Shown here: positions 1 to 6,747 of the stretch, piece after piece | Position numbering within the stretch: the first letter of the stretch is position 1 | Layout: the number at the start of each line of letters is the position of its first letter | NCBI GenBank assembly: GCA_003242115.1 | Contig: QBMP01000037.1 | Span: forward strand, 7,784-20,718 | Origin: Phormidesmis priestleyi | Lineage (GTDB): Bacteria > Cyanobacteriota > Cyanobacteriia > Phormidesmidales > Phormidesmidaceae | Reading direction: 5' to 3' | Length of the DNA: 12,935 nucleotides | Translations under genes and position numbers: made by a program | Notes under the pieces: generated by a model | The model's input: only the letters and a program-made list of their open reading frames with translations | Databases searched by the model: none | Told to the model about the DNA's origin: nothing

Positions 1-384
1 GCTCAATCACTTACGATTTGGCAGCGCTGGCAGGTAATCTGGAATAAAATCTGGCAGCAGCGATCAAAAGAAGCCTCGACTACCACCTCAACTACCACAG
101 ATGCGTTGCCTCAAGTGATCACCAGCGCTCGCTCAGGCATTAATCTGATTCGAGACTCGATGCGGAGCGTTTTGAGCCAGCATGAAGTGATTGCCTTGCC
201 CGCTGTTGGCGAACCCTTTGACCCGACTCAAATGCACGCGCTAGGCCAGAAGATAGATGACAAGATTGCACCGAATACGGTAATTCAAGAAGTTGTTCGG
301 GGCTATCGCTGGAAAGATCGGATTTTGAGAGAGGCTCAAGTCATTGTGGCCGTCGCCTCCAAGCAAGAACCCAATATTCACTAG
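1..384 (+). CDS. grpE: GrpE-like nucleotide exchange factor, C-terminal part (5' end outside window)
   Basis: The frame is open from base 1 to a TAG at 382-384, giving 127 residues with no start in the window. GrpE releases ADP from Hsp70 chaperones, and the next gene is an Hsp70. The C-terminal part carries the GrpE beta-wing signature: a VVRGYRWKDRILREAQVIV stretch matches the family pattern of a GY, then dR.lR.a.V.V. Ahead of it, 'ALPAVGEPFDPTQMHA' corresponds to the conserved GE.FDP..H region. Residues about 20-35 form a low-complexity Thr/Ser linker built from a 12-bp tandem duplication (79-90 and 91-102). An ORF could begin at TTG 106, but the reading frame and GrpE-like content continue upstream, so that is not the true start. 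The gap to hsp70 is 35 bp, consistent with one operon. This may be a second, non-canonical GrpE dedicated to the short Hsp70 rather than the main cellular copy; that is inference. Confidence 0.8.
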   Translation, partial: AQSLTIWQRWQVIWNKIWQQRSKEASTTTSTTTDALPQVITSARSGINLIRDSMRSVLSQHEVIALPAVGEPFDPTQMHALGQKIDDKIAPNTVIQEVVRGYRWKDRILREAQVIVAVASKQEPNIH

Positions 385-402
385 ATTCACCAAATTCGCT
401 AG
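376..402. repeat. 9-bp tandem repeat, three copies, spanning the grpE stop
   Basis: Three adjacent 9-mers, ATTCACTAG, ATTCACCAA and ATTCGCTAG, cover 376-402. The grpE stop codon lies in the first copy. A very similar unit (ATTCGCTAA/ATTCGCCAA) recurs in the rpmI-rplT gap. Confidence 0.6.
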
Positions 403-419
403 AAAAAGGACACCACCTC

Positions 420-2009
420 ATGGGAATAGTTGTTGGCATTGATCTCGGGACGACTAATTCATTAATTGCCACCCTAGATGATGGTCAGCCTTGGGTGATT
501 CCCGACGATGAAGGCGATTTGCTGTTGCCTTCTTATGTTGGCATGAGCGATTCGAATCAGCTTTTGGTCGGCCAGTCGGCGATGCGACAGTATGCAGCTG
601 CGCCTGAGCGCACCGTGAAATCGATTAAGCGGCAAATGGGGACAGATTACAGTGTGACGTTGGGCGATCGCACCTACAGCCCTCAAGAGATCTCTGCAAT
701 TTTGCTCAAGTCTCTCAAGCAGCGGGCTGAATCCGTTTTGGCCGAAGAAATTACCCAAGCCGTCATCACCGTACCCGCCTACTTTACCGACGCCCAACGA
801 CAGGCCACCAAAGAAGCCGGTGAAATTGCCGGGTTTGAGGTACTGCAAATTCTCAATGAGCCGACCGCAGCGGCCTTGGTATTTGACGTTCGCGCTGAAG
901 AGCCGGAAAACGTGTTGGTCTATGACCTTGGGGGCGGCACCTTTGACGTTTCAATTGTAGAAATTGCGGGCGATGTCACCGAGGTACTCGCGAGTCACGG
1001 TAACAACCGACTGGGCGGCGATGACTTTGACCGCCAGCTTCAGCGCCATTTGGCGGATAGATTTTCCCAAGCCCACGATGGCACCCTAGTCCCGACGGAT
1101 GCGGCCACGCAAGCAAGACTGCTGCAAGCCGCCGAACAGGCCAAGATGGCGCTTAGCGACCATGCCTTTACCACGGTACGTGAGCCCTTTTTGGTGAGCG
1201 AAGGCGATGCGGCCCTGCACCTGGAAGCCGAAATCGCCCGAGAAGACTTTGAAAACCTGATCAAACCCCTGCTCAAAGACACCTTAGAAGCGATTGATCG
1301 AGCTTTAGCAGATGCTGACATGACCGCAGAAGATTTGGATCGCGTGGTTTTAGTCGGCGGCTCTACCCGCATTCCGTTAGTGCAGCAGCTTGTAGAGAGT
1401 CATCTGCCGGGCGTGCCAGTGAGTAGCTTTGAGGTGGATCTATGTGTGGGCTTAGGTGCAGCGCTTCAGGCCGGCGTGCTAGCAGGCGAAGCGGTGTCGT
1501 CTATTTTGGTGGATGTGACGCCGCATTCTTTGGGGATTGCAGCCGTGATGGATACGCCGATGGGCCGGATGCCGGATATGTTTAGTGCAATTATTCCGCG
1601 CAATACCGTGATTCCGACCTCGCGATCGCAGGTGTATCACACCTCTTACGACTACCAGGAAGCCGTCGAAATCGAAGTGTATCAGGGGGAGAATGCGATC
1701 GCGCGTGAAAACGTCCCGCTAGGCTCCTTTAGAGTTGAAGAATTACCGCCAAAACCGGGCGGAAGTCTGCAAATTGAAGTGCATTTTGACTTTGATCTCA
1801 ACGGCATTTTGACCGTGACCGCCACCGAAAAAGGCCAAGGCAAAAAAAACTCACTGGCGGTCAATGACACCGAAACCAGACGGCTTTCCAGTCATGACTT
1901 AAATCAAGCTAGAGCCGCAATTGATTCTCTATTTGAGGCAATGCCCTTTTCTTTGGAAGATTTAGAAGCTGACTTAGCCGGAGAGTCAGCCGACTCAGAA
2001 GAAGAATAG
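420..2009 (+). CDS. Short Hsp70-family chaperone (DnaK-like, lid nearly absent)
   Basis: 529 residues against about 630 for DnaK. Hsp70s are ATP-driven cytosolic chaperones that bind exposed hydrophobic peptides. The nucleotide-binding domain is complete: phosphate-1 motif GIDLGTTNS at residues 6-14, the ITVPAYFTDAQRQATKEA signature followed by NEPTAAAL, phosphate-2 motif DLGGGTFDVS from D169, GGDDFD, and the adenosine motif GGSTRIP at 313-319. The beta-sandwich substrate domain starts near DVTPHSLGI (D365) and contains the usual NGILTVTATEKGQGK strand. After it only about 60 residues remain, ending in an acidic tail (ESADSEEE), so the alpha-helical lid is reduced to one or two helices. The ATG is preceded by AAAGGA at 405-410, a good ribosome site 9 nt upstream. 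It follows grpE closely and converges with the DUF561 gene. It is not the canonical DnaK2, and assigning it to DnaK1/DnaK3 is not supported because of its length. Confidence 0.92.
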   Translation: MGIVVGIDLGTTNSLIATLDDGQPWVIPDDEGDLLLPSYVGMSDSNQLLVGQSAMRQYAAAPERTVKSIKRQMGTDYSVTLGDRTYSPQEISAILLKSLKQRAESVLAEEITQAVITVPAYFTDAQRQATKEAGEIAGFEVLQILNEPTAAALVFDVRAEEPENVLVYDLGGGTFDVSIVEIAGDVTEVLASHGNNRLGGDDFDRQLQRHLADRFSQAHDGTLVPTDAATQARLLQAAEQAKMALSDHAFTTVREPFLVSEGDAALHLEAEIAREDFENLIKPLLKDTLEAIDRALADADMTAEDLDRVVLVGGSTRIPLVQQLVESHLPGVPVSSFEVDLCVGLGAALQAGVLAGEAVSSILVDVTPHSLGIAAVMDTPMGRMPDMFSAIIPRNTVIPTSRSQVYHTSYDYQEAVEIEVYQGENAIARENVPLGSFRVEELPPKPGGSLQIEVHFDFDLNGILTVTATEKGQGKKNSLAVNDTETRRLSSHDLNQARAAIDSLFEAMPFSLEDLEADLAGESADSEEE

Positions 2010-2015
2010 GGCACC

Positions 2016-2037
2016 GCCAGAACTCTGCCAGAACGCT
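2016..2037. repeat. 11-bp tandem duplication between two convergent genes
   Basis: GCCAGAACTCT (2016-2026) is followed directly by GCCAGAACGCT (2027-2037), one mismatch. It fills almost the entire 30-bp gap between the convergent hsp70 and DUF561 genes. No terminator hairpin is visible there. Confidence 0.6.
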
Positions 2038-2039
2038 GT

Positions 2040-2798
2040 CTAACCTACAGCAGCGGGTACCTTAGCCGTCTGCATCGCTTCGGCCAAGCTCCGTACAACC
2101 GCAACCATCGCCAGCGGATCGTTGAGCTTATGCACAGCGGAGCCTACGCCCACGCCAGCGGCCCCAGCGGCTAAGGCCATTGGCGCAGTCACATCCGAAA
2201 GGCCAGAAGCGCAAAGCACTGGAACGCTGACGGCACGAGAAATTGCATGGGCAGCCGCTAAGGTTGGGGCCGCTTTTTCAATCAGACCCAAAACGCCGCT
2301 ATGAGTCGGGGCGCTGCTGGTGCCCCCTTCGGTTTGAATAATATCTGCGCCAGCGGCTACGAGGGCTTCAGCAAGCTGCACCTGAGCATCGAGGGTGAGG
2401 ATGTGAGGCACTGTTACGGACAGGGTGATGTTGGGCAGCAGCGCTCTAGTCTGCTGAGTTAGGGCCAACACTTCTGGGCCTTCAAAGCGTCTGCCTTGGG
2501 CATAAAAGGCATCGAAGTTGCCGATTTCAATCAGGTCGGCTCCGGCACTGACAGCGGCGACAAAGCGCTCTGGCTCAACGGCAGAGACACAGATTGGTAG
2601 GTCAATTAAACCGCGTACCATCCGCACTAAGTCAGCATCGGCAGCGATATCGACAAACGTAGCGCCGCCTTGCTGGGCTGCTGTGACTACATCAGCGACG
2701 TTGCGGCGATCTAAATTAGTGAGGCCACTGATGATTTTGAGGGCTGAACGGGTTTCCAATGCACGTAAAAGACTAGCTGCTGGTTGAAAAGTAGTCAT
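2040..2798 (-). CDS. ycf23: Ycf23 / DUF561 family TIM-barrel protein
   Basis: 252 residues, start ATG at 2798-2796 on the minus strand. The protein reads as a predicted (beta/alpha)8 barrel of the type found in Ycf23/DUF561, a family conserved in cyanobacteria and in red-algal and related plastid genomes. Visible hallmarks are the N-terminal ALKIISGLTNLDRRNV, then GGATFVDIAADADLV, ICVSAVEPE, GADLIEIGNFDAFY, LSVTVPHIL, ADIIQTEGGTSS, PVLCASGLSD and a glycine-rich phosphate-binding-like end, AAGAAGVGVGSAVHKL. The repeated gly/ala-rich barrel strands recall thiazole or tryptophan-synthase-like barrels, but the biochemical function of Ycf23 is not established, so none is assigned. Length matches the family. 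It is divergent from rpmI (191-bp gap) and convergent with hsp70. Confidence 0.88.
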   Translation of the reverse strand: MTTFQPAASLLRALETRSALKIISGLTNLDRRNVADVVTAAQQGGATFVDIAADADLVRMVRGLIDLPICVSAVEPERFVAAVSAGADLIEIGNFDAFYAQGRRFEGPEVLALTQQTRALLPNITLSVTVPHILTLDAQVQLAEALVAAGADIIQTEGGTSSAPTHSGVLGLIEKAAPTLAAAHAISRAVSVPVLCASGLSDVTAPMALAAGAAGVGVGSAVHKLNDPLAMVAVVRSLAEAMQTAKVPAAVG

Positions 2799-2836
2799 TA
2801 AGATCTCTATGAGGGTGAGCTTTCCAGCTTTATTTT

Positions 2837-2875
2837 GCCAGAGAACTTGCCAGAGAACTTAACAGAGATCTGGCA
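2837..2875. repeat. 12-bp tandem repeats with an overlapping inverted repeat, upstream of rpmI
   Basis: GCCAGAGAACTT occurs at 2837-2848 and again at 2849-2860, and a degenerate third copy (AACAGAGATCTG) follows at 2861-2872. The arm TGCCAGA at 2848-2854 can pair with TCTGGCA at 2869-2875 around a 14-nt loop. The first repeat offers an identical arm at 2836-2842, so two alternative hairpins are possible. The element lies in the 191-bp divergent gap between DUF561 and rpmI. A weak promoter-like pair (TTGTCA 2889-2894, TAGTAT 2909-2914) follows, but its 14-bp spacing is poor, so no promoter is called. Confidence 0.5.
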
Positions 2876-2989
2876 GATATTTTGGCCCTTGTCACCTCTT
2901 CTGTCGCGTAGTATCATCAAAGACTGTGAAATAGCTGTGTTTTTATTCATAGCGTTTCAGCAGTCTGCTGATTTATTTACCTCAAACCT

Positions 2990-3187
2990 ATGCCTAAGCT
3001 CAAAACGCGCCGCGCTGCGGCTAAGCGATTTCGCCGCAGCGGAAGTGGCAAAATCATGCGCCGTAAGGCTTACAAAAGCCACCTTTTAGAGTGCAAAAGC
3101 CCTGATCGTAAGCGCAAGCTCTCTAAAATGACGACGGTTCATGAAACCGATGTGCTGAATGTAGAGCTGATGATGCCCTATCTGTAG
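2990..3187 (+). CDS. rpmI: 50S ribosomal protein L35
   Basis: 65 residues, the normal size for bL35. The protein is a small basic component of the large ribosomal subunit. The N-terminus [20 protein letters not shown] and the following K(I)[20 protein letters not shown] match the family, and the C-terminus VELMMPYL is typical of cyanobacterial copies. No clear Shine-Dalgarno sequence precedes the ATG. The gene is followed after 117 bp by rplT; no infC lies upstream, where DUF561 sits instead. A longer overlapping frame from 2835 has no protein-like character and was discarded. Confidence 0.96.
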   Translation: MPKLKTRRAAAKRFRRSGSGKIMRRKAYKSHLLECKSPDRKRKLSKMTTVHETDVLNVELMMPYL

Positions 3188-3232
3188 GATACGGTTATCC
3201 AGATCTTCAGACAGTTCATTTCAACCCCATCT

Positions 3233-3252
3233 AATTCGCTAAAATTCGCCAA
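3233..3252. repeat. 10-bp tandem duplication in the rpmI-rplT gap
   Basis: AATTCGCTAA (3233-3242) is followed by AATTCGCCAA (3243-3252), one mismatch, immediately before and slightly overlapping the hairpin at 3251-3277. Confidence 0.55.
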
Positions 3253-3279
3253 ATGACCTGCTGTTAAAGCGTCATTTTT
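3251..3279 (+). promoter_or_regulatory. Hairpin plus T-run between rpmI and rplT (attenuator or weak terminator candidate)
   Basis: AAATGAC (3251-3257) pairs with GTCATTT (3271-3277). Inside, GCT (3260-3262) pairs with AGC (3268-3270), giving a 7-bp stem, a 2-nt bulge and a 3-bp top stem. A T5 run (3275-3279) overlaps and follows the right arm. It lies 26 bp before the rplT start, ahead of its ribosome site AAGGA (3289-3293). The outer stem is AT-rich, so termination would be partial. L20 represses its own operon in other bacteria, which makes a control role plausible but unproven here. Confidence 0.4.
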
Positions 3280-3304
3280 CAAACCAACAAGGAAAAACTA
3301 GATC

Positions 3305-3667
3305 ATGGCACGTGTTAAGCGCGGTAATGTAGCTCGCAAACGCCGCAAGAAAGTTCTTAAACTGGCTAAAGGCTTCCGAGGTTCGCACTCTAAGCTATTT
3401 CGCACCGCTAACCAGCAGGTAATGAAGGCATTGCGCAATGCCTATCGCGATCGCCGTCGTCGTAAGCGCGATTTTCGTCGGCTGTGGATTGCTCGTATCA
3501 ATGCCGCTGCTCGTCTCAACGGCACGACCTACAGCCGTTTAATTGGTGACTTAAAGCTCACTAATATTGAGATCAATCGTAAAATGCTGGCTCAGCTAGC
3601 AGTGCTAGAACCGGCGACCTTTGCGAAGGTGGTTGAAAAGGCTAGCGGTCAATCTAGCGGTCAATAG
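3305..3667 (+). CDS. rplT: 50S ribosomal protein L20
   Basis: 120 residues; L20 is usually about 115-119. It binds 23S rRNA early in large-subunit assembly, and in several bacteria it also represses its own mRNA. The family start [20 protein letters not shown], the central [21 protein letters not shown] and [16 protein letters not shown] all match, as do [16 protein letters not shown] and the C-terminal domain. The start ATG has AAGGA at 3289-3293. The extreme C-terminus (ASGQSSGQ) is encoded by a perfect 12-bp tandem duplication (CTAGCGGTCAAT at 3642-3653 and 3654-3665), which has added four residues just before the stop. L35 and L20 are commonly paired; here a 117-bp gap with a hairpin separates them. 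Confidence 0.97.
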   Translation: MARVKRGNVARKRRKKVLKLAKGFRGSHSKLFRTANQQVMKALRNAYRDRRRRKRDFRRLWIARINAAARLNGTTYSRLIGDLKLTNIEINRKMLAQLAVLEPATFAKVVEKASGQSSGQ

Positions 3668-3682
3668 CGTTGAGTTAGCGCA

Positions 3683-3742
3683 TAGATTTCAGTAAATAGA
3701 TTTCAGTAAATAGATTTCAGTAAATAGATTTCAGTAAGTAGA
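3683..3742. repeat. 14-bp tandem repeat, four copies plus a partial fifth
   Basis: TAGATTTCAGTAAA is present at 3683-3696, 3697-3710 and 3711-3724. A fourth copy at 3725-3738 ends in G instead of A, and the first four bases of a fifth follow (3739-3742). Copies are otherwise identical, which points to recent expansion. The array fills most of the gap between rplT and the solute-binding protein gene. Without unique spacers it is not a CRISPR. Confidence 0.9.
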
Positions 3743-3746
3743 CCGT

Positions 3747-3761
3747 AAAGGCGCTTTTTTT
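3747..3761 (+). terminator. Weak terminator candidate after rplT
   Basis: AAAG (3747-3750) and CTTT (3754-3757) form a 4-bp stem around GCG, running into a T7 tract (3755-3761). The stem is very short, and this is the only terminator-like signal between rplT and the next gene. Confidence 0.2.
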
Positions 3762-3776
3762 GACGGCGCAAGCCTG

Positions 3777-4643
3777 ATGAAAAATCTATTGGCTAACTTG
3801 AGTTTGATGTTGAGGGCGCAGTTGCTGTTGCCCTCATTTTTATTGTCGATTTTGCTGTCGATTTTATCGCTAGTGAACGGGAACAGGGCGATCGCAGCTG
3901 ATCTTTCAACGATTCGCGATCGCGGCTACCTCACCGTTGCCGTCAAAAACAACCTCCCCCCGTTGGGATTTGTCGATGCTGCGGGCAATCTTGACGGCTT
4001 TGAAATTGAAATTGCGCGGCGCTTGGCCGAAGAACTGCTAGGCGATGCTTCGGCAGTGAGGCTAGTGCCCGTGCAAAATGTAGATCGGCTGAATGCGGTG
4101 TTAGAAGATCGGGTGGATATTGCGATCGCAGATATCACCATCACCGAACCTCGGCGGCGAATTATTAACTTCAGCTACCCCTACTACCTCGATGGTGTCG
4201 CCTTCATCACCCATAATTCATCTGTTCAAACCCTGCCGGATCTGCGAACGGCCACCATTGCCCTATTAAATCTCTCTAGCACTGTGCCGCACGTTCGCTA
4301 CAGTTTGCCCGGAGCACGGCTCATCGGGGTGGCTTCTTACGCCGAAGGACAGCAGTTGCTAGCTGCTGGCGAAGTGGATGCTTTCGCAGGCGATCTGTCG
4401 GTTTTAACAGGCTGGCAGCGCAATGATCCATCCGCCTACCGCCTGCTTTCTAGCTACCTATCGGCAGAACCTTTATCGATTGCAATGCCCAAAGGCGCAC
4501 AGTATAGCGATTTGCAAAGGGCGATCAATCAAGCCCTTCAGCGCTGGTATGAAGAAGGCTGGCTACAAGAAAGAGCGGCTTTTTGGGGCTTGCCAGCGGC
4601 AGCCTCACAGTTTGTTAATTTGGGCGCTGAACCGGCTCAATAG
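3777..4643 (+). CDS. Periplasmic family-3 solute-binding protein (amino-acid ABC type), orphan
   Basis: 288 residues. The N-terminus is a long signal peptide: a short basic start, then a strongly hydrophobic run (about residues 16-33), ending in a likely signal peptidase I site at NRAIA/AD near residue 40. The mature part is a standard bacterial extracellular solute-binding protein family 3 fold: LSTIRDRGYLTVAVKNNLPPLGF at its start, GNLDGFEIEIARRLAEEL, DRVDIAIADITITEPRRRIINFSYPYYLDGVAF, and a C-terminal INQALQRWYEEGWLQE helix. Such proteins bind amino acids or related polar ligands for ABC importers. No permease or ATPase gene adjoins it, so its partner is elsewhere or it acts as a sensor; the ligand cannot be read from sequence. 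The signal peptide region itself contains a 12-bp near-duplication (3837-3848 and 3849-3860, encoding repeated L-S-I). No Shine-Dalgarno site is evident before the ATG. Confidence 0.87.
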   Translation: MKNLLANLSLMLRAQLLLPSFLLSILLSILSLVNGNRAIAADLSTIRDRGYLTVAVKNNLPPLGFVDAAGNLDGFEIEIARRLAEELLGDASAVRLVPVQNVDRLNAVLEDRVDIAIADITITEPRRRIINFSYPYYLDGVAFITHNSSVQTLPDLRTATIALLNLSSTVPHVRYSLPGARLIGVASYAEGQQLLAAGEVDAFAGDLSVLTGWQRNDPSAYRLLSSYLSAEPLSIAMPKGAQYSDLQRAINQALQRWYEEGWLQERAAFWGLPAAASQFVNLGAEPAQ

Positions 4644-4676
4644 TGGCCCGATAATGGCCCGATAATGGCTCAGTAA
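4644..4676. repeat. 11-bp tandem repeat, three copies, directly after the solute-binding protein stop
   Basis: TGGCCCGATAA appears at 4644-4654 and 4655-4665, and a degenerate TGGCTCAGTAA follows at 4666-4676. The last coding bases (ggctcaatag) resemble the third copy. The array ends 14 bp before the palindrome that precedes the metal ATPase. Confidence 0.75.
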
Positions 4677-4690
4677 TATTTGTGCGATAG

Positions 4691-4712
4691 TATATGAACA
4701 AGCTTTCATATA
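4691..4712. promoter_or_regulatory. Probable ArsR/SmtB-family operator of the metal ATPase
   Basis: A perfect inverted repeat, TATATGAA (4691-4698) and TTCATATA (4705-4712), surrounds a 6-nt centre (caagct). The core TGAAC-nnnn-TTTCA has the same layout as known SmtB/CzrA-type operators (TGAA, six bases, TTCA). It lies 15 bp before the ATPase start, where it would overlap the promoter or early transcript. ArsR/SmtB repressors such as cyanobacterial ZiaR and SmtB release this type of site when they bind zinc or similar metals. No regulator gene is in the window, so control would be in trans. Confidence 0.65.
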
Positions 4713-4727
4713 TTCATAAGGTAACGG

Positions 4728-6692
4728 ATGGCAAACGCTCACAACCACCCCAGCTGCTGCGGGCATGATCACGGTTCAGATAGCGGTTTAGGCAGTGGTT
4801 CAAGCAGCGGTTCAGACGACTTTAACCTGTCAGCAGTGCTGGCACCGATTGCCATTGCCACCGTTCTTTTTCTAATCGGTCTGGTTTTTAATGAACCGCT
4901 GCGCAACACGCCTTACGCGATCGCTGAATATGCTGTTTTAATCCCTGCTTACCTGATCAGCGGCTGGGGCGTACTCACCACCGCTGGCCGCAACACTTTA
5001 AAGGGCGGCATATTTGATGAGAACTTTTTGATGACGATTGCGACGTTGGGGGCGATCGCCATTCATGAACTGCCCGAAGCCGTGGCAGTGATGCTGTTTT
5101 TTCAGGTGGGAGAGCTGTTTCAAGGCTATTCGGTGGGGCGATCGCGTCGTTCCATTAAGGCTTTGCTAGAAGTGCGGCCCGATGTTGCCAACTTAAAGGT
5201 AGACGGCGAGATTCGTGCAGTTGCGCCAGAGCTTGTGCAAGTCGGTGACGTAGTTTTGGTTCGTCCCGGCGAAAAAATTCCTTTAGACGGCGAAGTGTTG
5301 GCAGGCAGATCGTATATAGATGCCTCTGCGCTCACCGGAGAATCGGTACCGCGCAGCGTTGATGTCGGTGAAACGGTGCTGGCTGGGATGATCAATCAGT
5401 CCGGTGTGTTGAGCATTCAGGTCAGCAAACCTTTCAATCAATCGTCTATTGCCAGAATTTTAGAGCTTGTAGAAAACGCCAGCAGCCGCAAAGCCGATAC
5501 CGAAAAATTTATCACTCGCTTTGCCCGCTACTACACGCCTGTGGTGGTGGTTCTGTCGCTGGCAGTAGCTCTTTTGCCGCCCTTGTTGATTCCCGATGCG
5601 ACCCAATCACAGTGGGTCTATCGCGCCTTAGTATTGTTGGTTATCTCTTGCCCTTGCGGCTTAGTGATTAGCATTCCGCTCGGCTACTTTGGCGGCATTG
5701 GCGGCGCAGCCAAACGCGGCATTTTAGTCAAAGGCTCCACCTTTCTCGACGCGCTCACTCAGGTTAAAACAGTTGTTTTTGACAAAACCGGCACCCTCAC
5801 CCAAGGCAACTTCCGTGTCAGCGAAATCGTAACTGACAATGGTTGGCAGCCAGAACAACTCTTGCAGCTTGCCGCTCAAGTCGAGTCACAGTCTAACCAT
5901 CCAATTGCTCAATCTATTTTGCAAGCCTACAGGCAACCTGTAGATAGCTCGGTCGTGCAAGACTATGAAGAAATTGCGGGACAGGGCATTTGCGCACGGG
6001 TTGGAAATCGTCAGGTGTTAGTCGGTAATGATCGGCTGCTGCACCGAGAAAATATTTCTCATAGTGTCTGCGCGGTAGAGGGCACAGTGGCTCACGTCGC
6101 AGTAGATGGCCAGTACGCTGGACGCATTGTGATTGCCGATGAAATCAAAGCAGATGCCGCTGAAGCCATTAAAGTATTGAAAGCTCAAGGAATTAAAACC
6201 GTGATGCTCACAGGCGACAGTCATTCTGTTGCCAAAAGTGTTGCTACAACGCTAGGGCTCGATGACTATCGCGCTGAACTCTTACCAGAAGATAAGGTAG
6301 CTGCGCTCGAAGATTTTTTAAATCAGGCGGCTAAAAGCCGACAAAAAGTTGTTTTTGTTGGCGATGGCATTAACGATGCGCCAGTGATCGCTAGAGCCGA
6401 TGTGGGCATGGCGATGGGCGGGCTCGGTGCGGATGCGGCCATTGAAACGGCAGATGTGGTGATTATGACCGATGCGCCCGCTAAGGTGGCTGAAGCGATC
6501 GCGCTGGCCCATCGAACGTTGCGCATTGTCTGGCAAAACATTGTGCTGGCCATGACGATTAAAGCCATTTTCATTGCTCTGGGTGCGATTGGCCTCACCT
6601 CACTGTGGGCTGCCGTATTTGCCGATGTGGGCGTCGCTCTGCTCGCGGTTTTAAACGCAGGCCGCATTCTCAATGTCAAATCGTTAGAATGA
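4728..6692 (+). CDS. P1B-type heavy-metal exporting ATPase (Zn/Cd/Co class)
   Basis: 654 residues. It is an integral membrane pump that exports divalent metal from the cytoplasm using ATP. All core motifs are present: actuator loop TGES at 203-206, transmembrane metal site CPC at 308-310, phosphorylation site DKTGT from D352, the SNHP motif with H391 that marks P1B pumps, TGD at 495-497 and GDGINDAP from G545. The last helix carries ADVGVALL with D633, the Asp typical of the Zn/Cd/Pb group; substrate is inferred from this, from CPC and from the operator upstream. The N-terminus lacks an HMA metal-binding domain. In its place is a short His/Cys tail (HNHPSCCGHDHG, residues 5-16) and a Gly/Ser linker (16-31) made of four 12-bp repeats. 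Start ATG has AAGG at 4718-4721. ZiaA/CadA-like naming would be reasonable, but I give no symbol because the exact metal is not certain. Confidence 0.9.
   Translation: MANAHNHPSCCGHDHGSDSGLGSGSSSGSDDFNLSAVLAPIAIATVLFLIGLVFNEPLRNTPYAIAEYAVLIPAYLISGWGVLTTAGRNTLKGGIFDENFLMTIATLGAIAIHELPEAVAVMLFFQVGELFQGYSVGRSRRSIKALLEVRPDVANLKVDGEIRAVAPELVQVGDVVLVRPGEKIPLDGEVLAGRSYIDASALTGESVPRSVDVGETVLAGMINQSGVLSIQVSKPFNQSSIARILELVENASSRKADTEKFITRFARYYTPVVVVLSLAVALLPPLLIPDATQSQWVYRALVLLVISCPCGLVISIPLGYFGGIGGAAKRGILVKGSTFLDALTQVKTVVFDKTGTLTQGNFRVSEIVTDNGWQPEQLLQLAAQVESQSNHPIAQSILQAYRQPVDSSVVQDYEEIAGQGICARVGNRQVLVGNDRLLHRENISHSVCAVEGTVAHVAVDGQYAGRIVIADEIKADAAEAIKVLKAQGIKTVMLTGDSHSVAKSVATTLGLDDYRAELLPEDKVAALEDFLNQAAKSRQKVVFVGDGINDAPVIARADVGMAMGGLGADAAIETADVVIMTDAPAKVAEAIALAHRTLRIVWQNIVLAMTIKAIFIALGAIGLTSLWAAVFADVGVALLAVLNAGRILNVKSLE
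4773..4820. repeat. 12-bp coding tandem repeat, four copies, in the ATPase N-terminal linker
   Basis: GGTTCAGATAGC, GGTTTAGGCAGT, GGTTCAAGCAGC and GGTTCAGACGAC are consecutive in-frame 12-mers. They encode four degenerate G-S/L-x-S/D tetrapeptides between the His/Cys tail and the first membrane helix. Confidence 0.75.
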
Positions 6693-6729
6693 TACTGGCT
6701 ATCTGTGAACAGAGCCTAACAGCTTCAAA

Positions 6730-6747
6730 CGTTCCAGCCGTTCCAAA
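6730..6747. repeat. 9-bp tandem duplication in the ATPase-adaptor gap
   Basis: CGTTCCAGC (6730-6738) is followed by CGTTCCAAA (6739-6747). The 164-bp gap (6693-6856) holds no other clear signal apart from the ribosome site at its end; no strong promoter or terminator is visible. Confidence 0.45.

Noticed and set aside
474..848. 124-residue minus-strand ORF inside hsp70
   Set aside because: It is antisense to conserved Hsp70 motifs, with no coding features of its own.
2835..3089. 84-residue ORF overlapping rpmI in another frame
   Set aside because: It is composed of repeat sequence and the rpmI shadow, with no protein-family character.
3683..3742. CRISPR array
   Set aside because: The units are head-to-tail without spacers and only 14 bp long.
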